A stretch of 64,000 bases of DNA, taken from assembly GCA_031548545.1 (NCBI GenBank), contig JAVBQY010000018.1:12827-76826 (forward strand). The letters are read 5' to 3'. Made by a program: the position numbers and the translations under genes. Below are positions 54,111 to 62,655 of this stretch, piece after piece. The notes under the pieces were generated by a model. It did not search any database. It worked only from the letters and a program-made list of their open reading frames with translations, and was not told the origin of the DNA. The DNA comes from UBA932 sp031548545. GTDB lineage: Bacteria > Bacteroidota > Bacteroidia > Bacteroidales > UBA932. Every line of letters starts with the position of its first letter. Within the stretch, counting starts at the first letter, position 1.

Positions 54111-55292
54111 ATGAAAGAACAAGTGGAAAATACCGGCATAGGATTGACGGAACTGCTCGGACAGGTACAGCAAACATTACAGCAACACCTGGCAAGGCAC
54201 TACTGGATTTCGGCCGAGATCAACGAGCTGAAAATGCACAGTACGGGGCATGTCTACCTGGTACTGGTGGAAAAAGATGAAAAGGGCGAGCAGCTCAAGG
54301 CCAAGATCAATGCGACGATCTGGGCCTCCGCTTTCCGGCTGATCAAGCCTTATTTTGAAAGTACTACGGGCCGCTCCCTGGCGGCGGGACTCAAAGTACT
54401 GATAAAGGTCAACGTACAGTACCATAGCTTATTCGGCATAAGCCTCAACATCACGGACATTGAACCGGCCTATACCATAGGCAGCCTGGCGCAGCAACGG
54501 CAGCACACGATTGCACGGCTGGAACGCGAGGGGGTCTTCGACATGAACCGCGAACTGGCGTTTCCTATACTGCCTCAACGCATAGCCGTAATCTCGTCGG
54601 AACAAGCGGCCGGTTACCAGGATTTCATGCACCAATTGTACCATAATGAGTATGGTTTTGCTTTCAGGGTAACGCTTTTCTCTGCCGCCGTGCAGGGTAG
54701 CGCCGCCGCCGGAGATATGATAGAGGCGCTGGATATGATCAATAGCTGCAGCAGCGCTTTTGATGCGGTGGCCATTATCCGGGGCGGAGGGGCTACGGCA
54801 GACCTGGCCTGCTTTGACGATTATGCACTGGCGGCCCATGTGGCGCAATTCCCCCTGCCCATACTCACCGGCATAGGGCATAACAAAGATGAAAGCGTAG
54901 TAGACATGGTGGCGCATCTTTCCCTGAAAACCCCCACGGCCGTAGCCGATTACCTGATTGACTGCCTGGCCTCCGAAGCGGGGACGCTGGACACTTACGG
55001 CGCTGCATTGCATGAGGTGGCCACCGGGCTTATCCATCGTGAAAGCCAGTTGCTATTATTGCTGCAACAGCAGAGCAAACTGTTTGCACAGCAATTATTA
55101 CAACGAGAAAAATTCGGCCTGCAACTCCAGGCCAATGATATGGAGAGTTACAACCCGTACAACATACTTGCCCGCGGTTATGCGGTAGTACGCAAAAACG
55201 GAAAAGCGGTATTGGAGGCCTCCGGCGTGCAAGCGGGCGACAGCTTGGAGATCACCCTGCACAAGGGCGTATTACATGTAACCGGACAATAA
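54111..55292 (+). CDS. xseA: Exodeoxyribonuclease VII large subunit
   Basis: A 393-residue nuclease subunit that degrades single-stranded DNA as part of XseA-XseB. The N-terminal OB fold has YWISAEINELKMHSTGHVYL. The catalytic domain has AVISSEQAAGYQDF, VAIIRGGGATADLACFDDY and LTGIGHNKDESVVDMVAHLS. A coiled-coil (about 285-345) leads to the C-terminal YNPYNILARGYAVVRKNGK element. It is a little shorter than many XseA proteins, as usual in Bacteroidetes. xseB follows after 34 bases that include a 17-base A run. Confidence 0.94.
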   Translation: MKEQVENTGIGLTELLGQVQQTLQQHLARHYWISAEINELKMHSTGHVYLVLVEKDEKGEQLKAKINATIWASAFRLIKPYFESTTGRSLAAGLKVLIKVNVQYHSLFGISLNITDIEPAYTIGSLAQQRQHTIARLEREGVFDMNRELAFPILPQRIAVISSEQAAGYQDFMHQLYHNEYGFAFRVTLFSAAVQGSAAAGDMIEALDMINSCSSAFDAVAIIRGGGATADLACFDDYALAAHVAQFPLPILTGIGHNKDESVVDMVAHLSLKTPTAVADYLIDCLASEAGTLDTYGAALHEVATGLIHRESQLLLLLQQQSKLFAQQLLQREKFGLQLQANDMESYNPYNILARGYAVVRKNGKAVLEASGVQAGDSLEITLHKGVLHVTGQ

Positions 55293-55305
55293 AAGTGACA
55301 AGTTT

Positions 55306-55322
55306 AAAAAAAAAAAAAAAAA
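55306..55322 (+). repeat. 17-base poly(A) tract before xseB
   Basis: An uninterrupted run of 17 A residues ends 4 bases before the xseB ATG, where a ribosome binding site would lie. A-rich upstream regions aid translation in Bacteroidetes, which rarely use Shine-Dalgarno pairing. A run this long may also vary in length by slippage. Confidence 0.85.
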
Positions 55323-55326
55323 CAGT

Positions 55327-55515
55327 ATGAAAAAGAATAGCAGCAAATTAACCTATACCGGCGCAAAAGAAGAACTGACAGCCATCGTGGAAAAATTAAA
55401 AGCCGGAACGGCCGATGTAGACAGCCTCACGGCCGACCTGCAACGCGCCGGAGAATTGCTCAACTTCTGCAAAGAACGCCTGCAACAAGTAGAAGAACAG
55501 ATAAGCAGTGAATAG
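55327..55515 (+). CDS. xseB: Exodeoxyribonuclease VII small subunit
   Basis: A 62-residue helical protein that binds the long coiled-coil of XseA. The family pattern is clear: LTYTGAKEELTAIVEKLKAG followed by DVDSLTADLQRAGELLNFCK and a short CKERLQQVEEQI helix. The final SSE codons and the stop lie inside the GTGAATA-type inverted repeat that also encodes the end of the convergent apbE gene. Confidence 0.9.
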   Translation: MKKNSSKLTYTGAKEELTAIVEKLKAGTADVDSLTADLQRAGELLNFCKERLQQVEEQISSE

Positions 55516-55573
55516 TGAATAACGAATAATGAATAATAGGGCTGCACTCATTATTCGTTATTCACTATTCACT
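55507..55573. repeat. 26-bp perfect inverted repeat between xseB and apbE
   Basis: Bases 55507-55532 pair perfectly with 55548-55573 around a 15-base loop. The arms are built from the heptamer GTGAATA and its variants (AACGAATAATGAATA). The hairpin spans both stop codons of the convergent genes and is therefore a likely bidirectional transcription end or an inserted repeat. It is the same family as the repeat at 4495-4578. Confidence 0.85.
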
Positions 55574-56565
55574 ATTCCTTCGCCATTAAGCATTATGGCC
55601 TTCATCTCCCCCTCCTCCTCGTAGATAAGGTAAGCGCCCAATCCGGGATGCGCGGCCAGAAACGCCTTTGCGCCCTCAAGGCCCAGGACCAGCAAGACCG
55701 TGGCATAGGCGTCGGCCGACATGCAATCAGCCGCAAAAACCGTCACGCTTAGCAAATTGTGCGATACAGGATAGCCGGTACGCGGATCTATGGTATGGGC
55801 GTATTTTTTTCCGTCTTCTATGTAATATTTACGGTAGTTCCCGGAAGTAGCCATGGCGCGGTCCGTAAAGTGCACAATGGCTTCCATGGATGCGCCGGCT
55901 ACCATATTACCGTCTTCCGGACGGTCAATCCCCACGCTCCACAGCTCACCCTTCTTATTCTTACCTGCGCAAGAGATTTCTCCGCCGATTTCCACCAAAT
56001 AATCCGTAACACCCTGCGCCTTGAGCCAGCGGGCCGTCACATCTACGGCATACCCCTTGGCCACCGCATTGGCGCTTATGTTCATGCGCGGATCGGCTTT
56101 CAGCAGCTGCCGCCCTTCGAGCCGTAATTTGTCCATACCCACGAGGTGTTGCAAGCTATCGATCAACTGTGGCGTGATCTTATCTTTATGCTTAAAACCG
56201 AAGCCCCATGCGTTAAATAAGGGAGAGGCGGAAATGTCAAACACGCCGTCCGACTCCATATAAATCTCCCGGGAACGGTTGAATACCGCAATAAGATAAT
56301 CATCGGCTTCTACGGCCTCATTACGATTTATTCGTGAAATAATTGAGGTAGAGTCATATATCGACAACGATTTACAGAAATCCGCCAGCAGGGAATCTAC
56401 CGACGGCTGGAAATTACGTCCCCCGGCATCACGGTAAATAATGTGATAGGTGGTTCCGAGGGCAAAACCATCCATCGTAGTATACTGCCGTTCAGCAGAA
56501 GTGCAAGAGAACAGCAAGGTGTAACATAACAAAAGCAATAGAGTAAAACGCGTGCGTGCAGCCAT
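55558..56565 (-). CDS. apbE: FAD:protein FMN transferase (ApbE), lipoprotein
   Basis: A 335-residue exported lipoprotein (LLFSCTSAE lipobox, cysteine about residue 21) that attaches FMN to threonine residues of NqrB, NqrC or RnfG-type proteins. The family motifs are MDGFALGTTYHIIYRD, YDSTSIISRINRNEAV, NAVAKGYAVDVTARWL, YLVEIGGEISCAGK and HTIDPRTGYPV, followed by the metal-binding DCMSADAYATVLLVLG. Its last codons fall in the inverted repeat shared with xseB. It implies that the organism has an Nqr- or Rnf-type redox pump, which is not in this window. Confidence 0.93.
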   Translation of the reverse strand: MAARTRFTLLLLLCYTLLFSCTSAERQYTTMDGFALGTTYHIIYRDAGGRNFQPSVDSLLADFCKSLSIYDSTSIISRINRNEAVEADDYLIAVFNRSREIYMESDGVFDISASPLFNAWGFGFKHKDKITPQLIDSLQHLVGMDKLRLEGRQLLKADPRMNISANAVAKGYAVDVTARWLKAQGVTDYLVEIGGEISCAGKNKKGELWSVGIDRPEDGNMVAGASMEAIVHFTDRAMATSGNYRKYYIEDGKKYAHTIDPRTGYPVSHNLLSVTVFAADCMSADAYATVLLVLGLEGAKAFLAAHPGLGAYLIYEEEGEMKAIMLNGEGIVNSE

Positions 56566-56615
56566 ACAAATTAATTACAGGTTATTGTACAAATGAACCT
56601 CAAAATTAGTGTTTT

Positions 56616-56646
56616 TTGGCTGTATATAAAAAAAGTCGTACCTTCG
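56616..56646 (+). promoter_or_regulatory. Promoter of gpsA
   Basis: TTG (56616-56618), a 20-base spacer, then TACCTTCG (56639-56646) matches the Bacteroidetes -33/-7 layout, with TTCG instead of TTTG. It places the transcript start about 18-20 bases before the ATG at 56671. The same element and spacing precede parE. Confidence 0.65.
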
Positions 56647-56670
56647 GGTTCGAAACAAAAATATAAAGGC

Positions 56671-57690
56671 ATGTTAATCACCAGAAAGCAGCAAAACCAG
56701 TCCCTGCGATTCGCCATGATCGGCAACGGCAGCTGGGCTACCGCGCTGACTAAAGTATTGCTCAATAGCCAGGATAAATTGCAATGGTTTGTTCGTGACC
56801 CCAAAATGATCAAGTACATTGAGAAACACCACCGGAATCCGGAATTCCTGCGGGGAGCGGAACTGGACACCTCCCGGCTGGAGATGACGGATGACATCAA
56901 TGCCGTAGTCCGTAATGCCGATGTGCTGGTATTTTGTATTCCGGCCGCCTATCTTAAAGGCGAGCTGGACAAATTGACGGAATCCCTCGAAAACAAGTTT
57001 ATTGTTACGGCCATCAAAGGGATGATTCCGGGTGATAACCTGACCGTGGCCGAATACTTCAACCGCAGGTATAACATCCCCTATGATAATATAGGTACCA
57101 TCACCGGTCCCTGCCATGCCGAAGAAGTAGCGCTGGAGCGCCTCTCCTATCTCACGTTCTCGTGCAAGAAAAAAGAAAACGCAGCATACCTGGCAGGAGA
57201 ATTTGCCTGCAATTATATCAAGACCCGCACCGGCACAGATATCTATGGTGTAGAGTATGCCGCCATCCTGAAAAATATTTATGCCGTGGCCGTAGGCGTT
57301 TGTCATGCCCTGGGCTATGGGGATAATTTCCTGGCCGTACTGGTGACTAACGCCCAGGGTGAAATGAAACGCTTCCTGAACTGGACCTATCCGAGCACTA
57401 CGCGCAACATGACCCAATCCTCCTACATGGGCGATCTGCTGGTGACCTGTTACTCGCAGTTCAGCCGCAACCGGACCTTCGGCGCCATGATCGGCAAAGG
57501 CTATTCCGTAATGGCCGCCCAAGCCGAGATGAACATGGTGGCTGAGGGATATTTCGCCTGCAAAAGCATCCATGATATCAACCAGGCGCACGAGGTGGAA
57601 ATGCCCATCGCCGAAACGTTGTACCGCATATTGTATGAAGGAGCGTCTCCGGCCAAGGAGATGAAAGCGCTGACGGAAGTGTTGCAGTAA
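56671..57690 (+). CDS. gpsA: Glycerol-3-phosphate dehydrogenase [NAD(P)+]
   Basis: A 339-residue enzyme that reduces dihydroxyacetone phosphate to sn-glycerol 3-phosphate for phospholipid synthesis. The Rossmann motif FAMIGNGSWATALTKVL is near the N-terminus. ITGPCHAEEVALERL, GVEYAAILKNIYAVAVGVCH (catalytic lysine region) and GDLLVTCYSQFSRNRTFG are characteristic. I chose the ATG at 56671. An earlier in-frame ATG at 56593 would place the promoter inside the gene. It is divergent from apbE and convergent with mutB across a terminator hairpin. Confidence 0.93.
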   Translation: MLITRKQQNQSLRFAMIGNGSWATALTKVLLNSQDKLQWFVRDPKMIKYIEKHHRNPEFLRGAELDTSRLEMTDDINAVVRNADVLVFCIPAAYLKGELDKLTESLENKFIVTAIKGMIPGDNLTVAEYFNRRYNIPYDNIGTITGPCHAEEVALERLSYLTFSCKKKENAAYLAGEFACNYIKTRTGTDIYGVEYAAILKNIYAVAVGVCHALGYGDNFLAVLVTNAQGEMKRFLNWTYPSTTRNMTQSSYMGDLLVTCYSQFSRNRTFGAMIGKGYSVMAAQAEMNMVAEGYFACKSIHDINQAHEVEMPIAETLYRILYEGASPAKEMKALTEVLQ

Positions 57691-57813
57691 GCGGGAAAGA
57701 ATTGTCATCTATTTTCAATAGACGAAACGGCAAAGACCTGTTGCTTCCTTCGGACAACATAGCGGAAGGTATACCCGATAACAGGATCCTACGTCAATAC
57801 TCCGGCCACTAAA

Positions 57814-57857
57814 GAAAAAGCCTCCAACACAAGTTATTCTGTATTGGAGGCTTTTTC
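57814..57857. terminator. Bidirectional terminator between gpsA and mutB
   Basis: A 14-base-pair perfect stem (57814-57827 with 57844-57857, GAAAAAGCCTCCAA against its complement) has an A-run on one side and a T-run on the other. It can end transcription from both directions. The convergent stops are at 57690 and 57878. Confidence 0.85.
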
Positions 57858-57877
57858 TAAGCGGGAAAAGCAGTGTA

Positions 57878-59998
57878 TTATTCCTGCAACAACAGCTCCA
57901 TGATCTTGATGGAGGCCAGGGCTACGGGGCTACCGGGGCCGAAGATGGCGGCAGCGCCGGCTTTGTATAAGGCATCATAGTCCTGTGCGGGAATCACGCC
58001 ACCCACAATCACCATAATATCTTCGCGGCCGAGTTTTTTCAGCTCTTCGATAATCTGGGGCACCAGGGTTTTGTGACCGGCAGCGAGTGAGGAAACACCC
58101 ACTACGTGCACATCATTTTCAACGGCTTGCTTGGCGGCTTCGGCGGGGGTCTGGAACAGCGGTCCCATATCTACGTCGAATCCAACGTCTGCATAACCGG
58201 TGGCCACTACTTTAGCGCCACGGTCATGCCCGTCTTGTCCGAGCTTGGCAATCATAATACGGGGCTGGCGGCCTTCTTTCTTGGCAAATTCGGCTACCAG
58301 TTTTTTAGCCTTTTCAAAGTCGCTGTTGTTCTTGGCTTCTGAAGCGTAAACACCTGTATTCATACGGATAGTTGCTTTGTAACGTCCTACTATTTTTTCG
58401 CAGGCATCGGAAATTTCACCCAGGGTAGCGCGTACCTTAGCCGCTTCTACGGCGAGTTCCAGTAGGTTGCCGGACTTGCTTTCTACCGCTTTGGTAATAG
58501 CAGCCAGGGCGGCTTGTACCTTAGCCTCATCGCGTGAAGCGCGGAGTTGGCTCAGGCGCTCAATCTGCGACTGGCGCACCTTGGCATTGTCCACGTCGAG
58601 GATTTCGATCGGGTCTTCTTTCTCCAAGCGGTATTTGTTCAAGCCTACGATAGTGTCGATATGCGAGTCGATACGCGCCTGTTTGCGGGCCGCAGCTTCT
58701 TCGATACGCAGCTTGGGCAGTCCGGTTTCAATGGCTTTGGCCATACCGCCGAGTTTCTCCACTTCCATGATATGGGCCCAGGCGCGCTGTGCTATATCAT
58801 TGGTCAGTTTTTCCACATAGTAAGAACCGGCCCAGGGGTCAAGCGACTTGGTAATATTGGTTTCTTCCTGCAAGTAAATCTGGGTATTACGGGCAATACG
58901 GGCAGAGAAGTCGGTAGGCAGGGCAATGGCCTCATCAAGGGCATTGGTATGCAGAGACTGGGTATGTCCGAGGGCCGAAGCCATCGCTTCGATACAGGTA
59001 CGGGCCACGTTGTTGAAAGGATCCTGCTCGGTGAGTGACCAGCCGGAGGTCTGCGAGTGTGTACGCAATGAAAGCGATTTCGGGTTCTTCGGATCGAAAG
59101 TCTTCACGATCTTGGCCCAGAGCATACGGGCTGCTCGCATCTTGGCAATCTCCATGAAGTGGTTCATACCGATAGCCCAGAAGAAAGACAAACGCGGAGC
59201 GAAGGTATCAACACTCATGCCTGCGGCGATACCGGTACGGAGGTATTCCCAACCGTCGGCCAGGGTGTAGGCCATTTCGATATCACAGGTAGCACCGGCT
59301 TCCTGCATGTGATAACCGGAGATGGAAATAGAGTTGAATTTCGGCATATTATTGGCCGTGTAGGCAAAAATATCACCGATAATGCGCATAGAGAATTCGG
59401 GCGGATAAATATAGGTATTACGTACCATGAATTCTTTCAAAATATCATTCTGGATGGTACCGCTCAACTCTTCGAGGCTGGCGCCCTGCTCCAGACCGGC
59501 AACGATGTAGAAAGCCAAGATGGGCAGTACCGCACCGTTCATGGTCATGGATACCGACATCTTGTTCAGGGGAATCTGATCGAAGAGCACCTTCATGTCT
59601 TCTACACTGCAGATGCTCACCCCGGCCTTACCTACGTCACCCACTACACGGGGATGATCGGCATCGTAGCCACGATGGGTAGCCAGGTCAAAAGCAACGG
59701 ACAAGCCTTTCTGCCCGGCCGCCAGATTGCGGCGGTAGAAAGCATTGGACTCTTCGGCGGTAGAGAAACCTGCATACTGGCGGATGGTCCAGGGGCTCAT
59801 TACGTACATAGTACTGTACGGTCCGCGCAGGAACGGCGGCAAACCGGCAGCATAGTTCAGGTGTTCGAGATTTTCGAGGTCCTTTTCGCTATATGCGTTT
59901 TTCACCTCGATTTGCTCCGGCGTGTTCCAAGTGGCCGGTTTAGCGGCTCCGGCCTTGGGAGCAGCATCATATTTTATAGCTGTAAATTGCGGTCTCAT
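57878..59998 (-). CDS. mutB: Methylmalonyl-CoA mutase large (catalytic) subunit
   Basis: A 706-residue B12-dependent mutase subunit that interconverts succinyl-CoA and methylmalonyl-CoA in the succinate-propionate pathway. The TIM-barrel substrate part has GPYSTMYVMSPWTIRQYAGF, VAFDLATHRGYDADHP and THSQTSGWSLTEQDP. The cobalamin domain at about 575-700 carries the His-on motif GQDGHDRGAKVVATGYADVG. Both catalytic and B12-binding features are intact, so this is the active subunit. The small subunit gene is 2 bases upstream. Confidence 0.96.
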   Translation of the reverse strand: MRPQFTAIKYDAAPKAGAAKPATWNTPEQIEVKNAYSEKDLENLEHLNYAAGLPPFLRGPYSTMYVMSPWTIRQYAGFSTAEESNAFYRRNLAAGQKGLSVAFDLATHRGYDADHPRVVGDVGKAGVSICSVEDMKVLFDQIPLNKMSVSMTMNGAVLPILAFYIVAGLEQGASLEELSGTIQNDILKEFMVRNTYIYPPEFSMRIIGDIFAYTANNMPKFNSISISGYHMQEAGATCDIEMAYTLADGWEYLRTGIAAGMSVDTFAPRLSFFWAIGMNHFMEIAKMRAARMLWAKIVKTFDPKNPKSLSLRTHSQTSGWSLTEQDPFNNVARTCIEAMASALGHTQSLHTNALDEAIALPTDFSARIARNTQIYLQEETNITKSLDPWAGSYYVEKLTNDIAQRAWAHIMEVEKLGGMAKAIETGLPKLRIEEAAARKQARIDSHIDTIVGLNKYRLEKEDPIEILDVDNAKVRQSQIERLSQLRASRDEAKVQAALAAITKAVESKSGNLLELAVEAAKVRATLGEISDACEKIVGRYKATIRMNTGVYASEAKNNSDFEKAKKLVAEFAKKEGRQPRIMIAKLGQDGHDRGAKVVATGYADVGFDVDMGPLFQTPAEAAKQAVENDVHVVGVSSLAAGHKTLVPQIIEELKKLGREDIMVIVGGVIPAQDYDALYKAGAAAIFGPGSPVALASIKIMELLLQE

Positions 59999-60000
59999 AA

Positions 60001-61821
60001 TTAAATTCCCAGTTGTTTTTGATATTCCTTCAAGGTTTCCAACACATTACTTTTCACGTTAACGAAGTTCTTGATGCCTTTGGCTTCAAGTTCGGCACGT
60101 GAGGCGGGGTCTCCGGCAACAACCAGTATACCCTTTCCGCCAAGCTGTCCGGCAATCTGCGGCACGGCTTCTGCATAGTCATCGTCCGATGAACAAGCGA
60201 CAATAATTTCCGCCTTGGCGGCTAACGCAGCCTTCACCCCTTCTTCAATGGTAGCGAAGCGATTGTTGTCAACCACCTTGAAGCCTGCACAGGCAAAGAA
60301 GTTGCCGGCAAACTGGGCGCGGGCGCGGCACATGGCCAGGTTACCGAAAGTGAGCATGAATACCTGCGGTTGTTTTCCACTCTTGTCCGTAGCATAACGC
60401 AAGGCTTCGAAAGCCTGTGCACCGCGGTATTGCTGAATAGGTTCGGCTATCTTATTTTCGCCATGGCAATGACAGGAAGCGCCGCGGGTAACTACGTCTG
60501 CGGTCACCTCCTTATCCACCGTTTCCGTGAAGTTGGGATATTGGTTGCTACCCAAAAGGATTTCCCGGCGGGTGGCAATATTCATATCACGTTTCTGTGA
60601 AGATGCCTTCACCTGCTCCTGGATAAAGCCGGCTGTGAAAGCCTCGAGATAGCCGCCCTTCTCTTCTACCTGCCGGAAAAGTTTCCAGGCTTCGGCTGCA
60701 ATAGAGGCAGTGAGATTTTCAATATAGTATGAGCCGGCGGCCGGATCAATGATGCGGTCGAAATAAGACTCTTCTTTCAATAGGATCTGGGTGTTCCGGG
60801 CTATGCGGTTGGAGAAAACCGTCGGTTTACGGAAGGCCTTGTCAAAGGGCAAGACTTCCAGGCTGTCTACCCCGGCCAATACAGCGCTCATACTTTCGGT
60901 CGTAGCGCGCAGCATGTTCACATAGGGGTCATATACGGTTTGGTTCCAGGCCGAAGTTACGGCATGGATCTTCATCGTAGCCGAACTGTCTTCTTTAGCG
61001 CCATAGGCTTTTACGATATTCGCCCACAGGATGCGGGCAGCGCGGAATTTCGCCATTTCCATGAAATAGCTCGAACCGATGGCAAAGGTGAATTTGATTT
61101 TCGATGCGGCCAGGTCTGCGTCTACACCGGCTTCGGTCAGGCGGGCCATATACTCGCTGCCCATAGCCAATCCGAAGGCCAATTCCTGTACGATCGTAGC
61201 GCCGGCGTTACCGAAGATGTAAGCGCCTACACCAATAGTACGGAGTTGCGGCTGGGCCTTGGCGCCTTCTACCATTGTTTTCAGGTTTTCAAAGCTGCTC
61301 TTGTCATCCTTACAGAATGCACCGTGCAGGCTCAGGCGACGCAAGGGATCATAGTCAATAGCGCCGTGCAAAGGATTATTTCCGGCTTTCTTTAACAGCA
61401 TGGACAAAAGCTCGGGGGCGGCATGACAAGCGCCGGTAAAGTTTACTTCTATAGCCGGCAGTTCAATGCCATTGAGCAGAGAGTCAAAGTCAACCTGGTT
61501 AATACCATCCTTGGTCAGGCGGAAGCCAACGGCGTCTACGCCTTTATTTAACACCTCAAGGGCGTCCTTATTGGCGCCGGCCACATTCTCGCGGGCGTCA
61601 AAGTCCTGGCGTACCAACCAGTTGTTATCCGTTTTGGCGCTATGCACCAGGTGAAGGTTTTTAAGATCCTCAGCGCGGTAGTACGGACGGACATTGAATC
61701 CTTCCATCGTCTTCCAGATGAGTTTTTTCTCATAATCGGCGCCTTTCAGATCTTTGGTAATCACCTCTTCCCACTTTTCAGTAGCAACAGGTGAAAATTC
61801 TGAAAACAATTTTTCTGCCAT
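60001..61821 (-). CDS. mutA: Methylmalonyl-CoA mutase small subunit
   Basis: A 606-residue paralogue of MutB that supports the heterodimer but does not bind cobalamin. The barrel domain has WKTMEGFNVRPYYRAEDL, YIFGNAGATIVQELAFGLA and HAVTSAWNQTVYDPYVNM. The C-terminal Rossmann-type domain lacks the DxHxxG B12 ligand motif; CSSDDDYAEAVPQIAGQLGG stands in its place, as expected for the small subunit. I set the start at the ATG at 61821 (MAEKLFSEFSP). The longer in-frame start at 61884 would place the TACCTTTG promoter element (61863-61870) inside the gene. Confidence 0.94.
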   Translation of the reverse strand: MAEKLFSEFSPVATEKWEEVITKDLKGADYEKKLIWKTMEGFNVRPYYRAEDLKNLHLVHSAKTDNNWLVRQDFDARENVAGANKDALEVLNKGVDAVGFRLTKDGINQVDFDSLLNGIELPAIEVNFTGACHAAPELLSMLLKKAGNNPLHGAIDYDPLRRLSLHGAFCKDDKSSFENLKTMVEGAKAQPQLRTIGVGAYIFGNAGATIVQELAFGLAMGSEYMARLTEAGVDADLAASKIKFTFAIGSSYFMEMAKFRAARILWANIVKAYGAKEDSSATMKIHAVTSAWNQTVYDPYVNMLRATTESMSAVLAGVDSLEVLPFDKAFRKPTVFSNRIARNTQILLKEESYFDRIIDPAAGSYYIENLTASIAAEAWKLFRQVEEKGGYLEAFTAGFIQEQVKASSQKRDMNIATRREILLGSNQYPNFTETVDKEVTADVVTRGASCHCHGENKIAEPIQQYRGAQAFEALRYATDKSGKQPQVFMLTFGNLAMCRARAQFAGNFFACAGFKVVDNNRFATIEEGVKAALAAKAEIIVACSSDDDYAEAVPQIAGQLGGKGILVVAGDPASRAELEAKGIKNFVNVKSNVLETLKEYQKQLGI

Positions 61822-61862
61822 ATTTCTTAATTTTAAGTATAATTTCCTTATAAATAGACCGC

Positions 61863-61870
61863 CAAAGGTA
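61863..61870 (-). promoter_or_regulatory. -7 element of mutA-mutB
   Basis: TACCTTTG on the minus strand fits TAnnTTTG and lies 42-49 bases before the mutA ATG. It supports the shorter MutA start. No clear -33 TTG at 20 bases. Confidence 0.5.
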
Positions 61871-61971
61871 CAAAAATAATTCAAATCATCATATAGTTTA
61901 AACCTTTTAGCCGGCCGGTCATCTTAGTAATAACAACTAAATTATTTATTTAAACTAAATTATTGACTATT

Positions 61972-62505
61972 ATGAAAAAAATCATGCTGCTAAGTTTCGC
62001 CATTATGCTGAGCATATGTGCTTTTGCACAAAACAACGATCAACAATCCGCTCCTCCGGTTGTTAAAAAGACCGTCAGGGTCGTAGGCCACGGCCCGGCC
62101 ATAGCTACGGACCAGCACTGTAGTAAAGGCTTTTACTATGGAATTCCAGCGCTGACAGATACCCAAAAAGCAACTATCGATAAGTTGCGCAGCACCCTGA
62201 CAAAGGATATGCGCAAGGTACAGAACCAAGTGAAAGAGAAAAAAGCCCGACTGAACAGCTTGCAAGACGAAGAAAAACCGGATCAAAAGGCTATTTATAA
62301 AACCATTGATGAAATCGCCGGCTTACAGGGACAAATGATGAAACTGCGCGCCGACTTCCGTATCAAGGTTGACGAGCAACTCAATGAGGATCAAAAAGAG
62401 GCTTTCCGCCAAAACGGCGATAAAGTTCAACACATGGTACACAACCGCAGTATCCGCGTGATCAAAAATAACAACGACGTAGTAGTGCACACAGAAGAAG
62501 AATAA
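61972..62505 (+). CDS. Spy/CpxP-like periplasmic helical protein
   Basis: A 177-residue exported protein (signal peptide LSFAIMLSICAFAQ). The mature part is long alpha-helices with the LTxxQ-like pattern PALTDTQKATIDKLRSTLTK and LNEDQKEAFRQNGDK, as in the Spy/CpxP/ZraP group of periplasmic chaperones and stress proteins. Between the helices is a KVQNQVKEKKARLNSLQDEE segment. Start set at ATG 61972, where the signal peptide begins; an upstream in-frame TTG (61963) is less likely. A single-gene unit ended by the hairpin at 62533. Confidence 0.78.
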   Translation: MKKIMLLSFAIMLSICAFAQNNDQQSAPPVVKKTVRVVGHGPAIATDQHCSKGFYYGIPALTDTQKATIDKLRSTLTKDMRKVQNQVKEKKARLNSLQDEEKPDQKAIYKTIDEIAGLQGQMMKLRADFRIKVDEQLNEDQKEAFRQNGDKVQHMVHNRSIRVIKNNNDVVVHTEEE

Positions 62506-62532
62506 GGATCAACCCGCCCCCAAGAGGCGATT

Positions 62533-62580
62533 ATGCCGGTAAGCAAAGTGTTGTCAATGCATGCTTACCGGCATTTTTAT
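62533..62580 (+). terminator. Rho-independent terminator after the Spy-like gene
   Basis: A perfect 13-base-pair stem (ATGCCGGTAAGCA with TGCTTACCGGCAT) with a 16-base loop is followed by a run of T residues. It starts 28 bases after the stop codon. Its core (CCGGTAAG/CTTACCGG) is the same as in the terminator at 36645. Confidence 0.88.
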
Positions 62581-62620
62581 AGCTGCACGCCGATGATTAT
62601 ATATTTTAACATCCCAAATC

Positions 62621-62651
62621 TTGACGGCTACAAAAATAAACTGTAACTTTG
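62621..62651 (+). promoter_or_regulatory. Consensus promoter ahead of the structured RNA
   Basis: TTG (62621-62623), exactly 20 bases, then TAACTTTG (62644-62651). This is the best match to the Bacteroidetes -33/-7 promoter in the window. No open frame follows within 300 bases, so it should drive a non-coding RNA. Confidence 0.75.
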
Positions 62652-62655
62652 TCTT

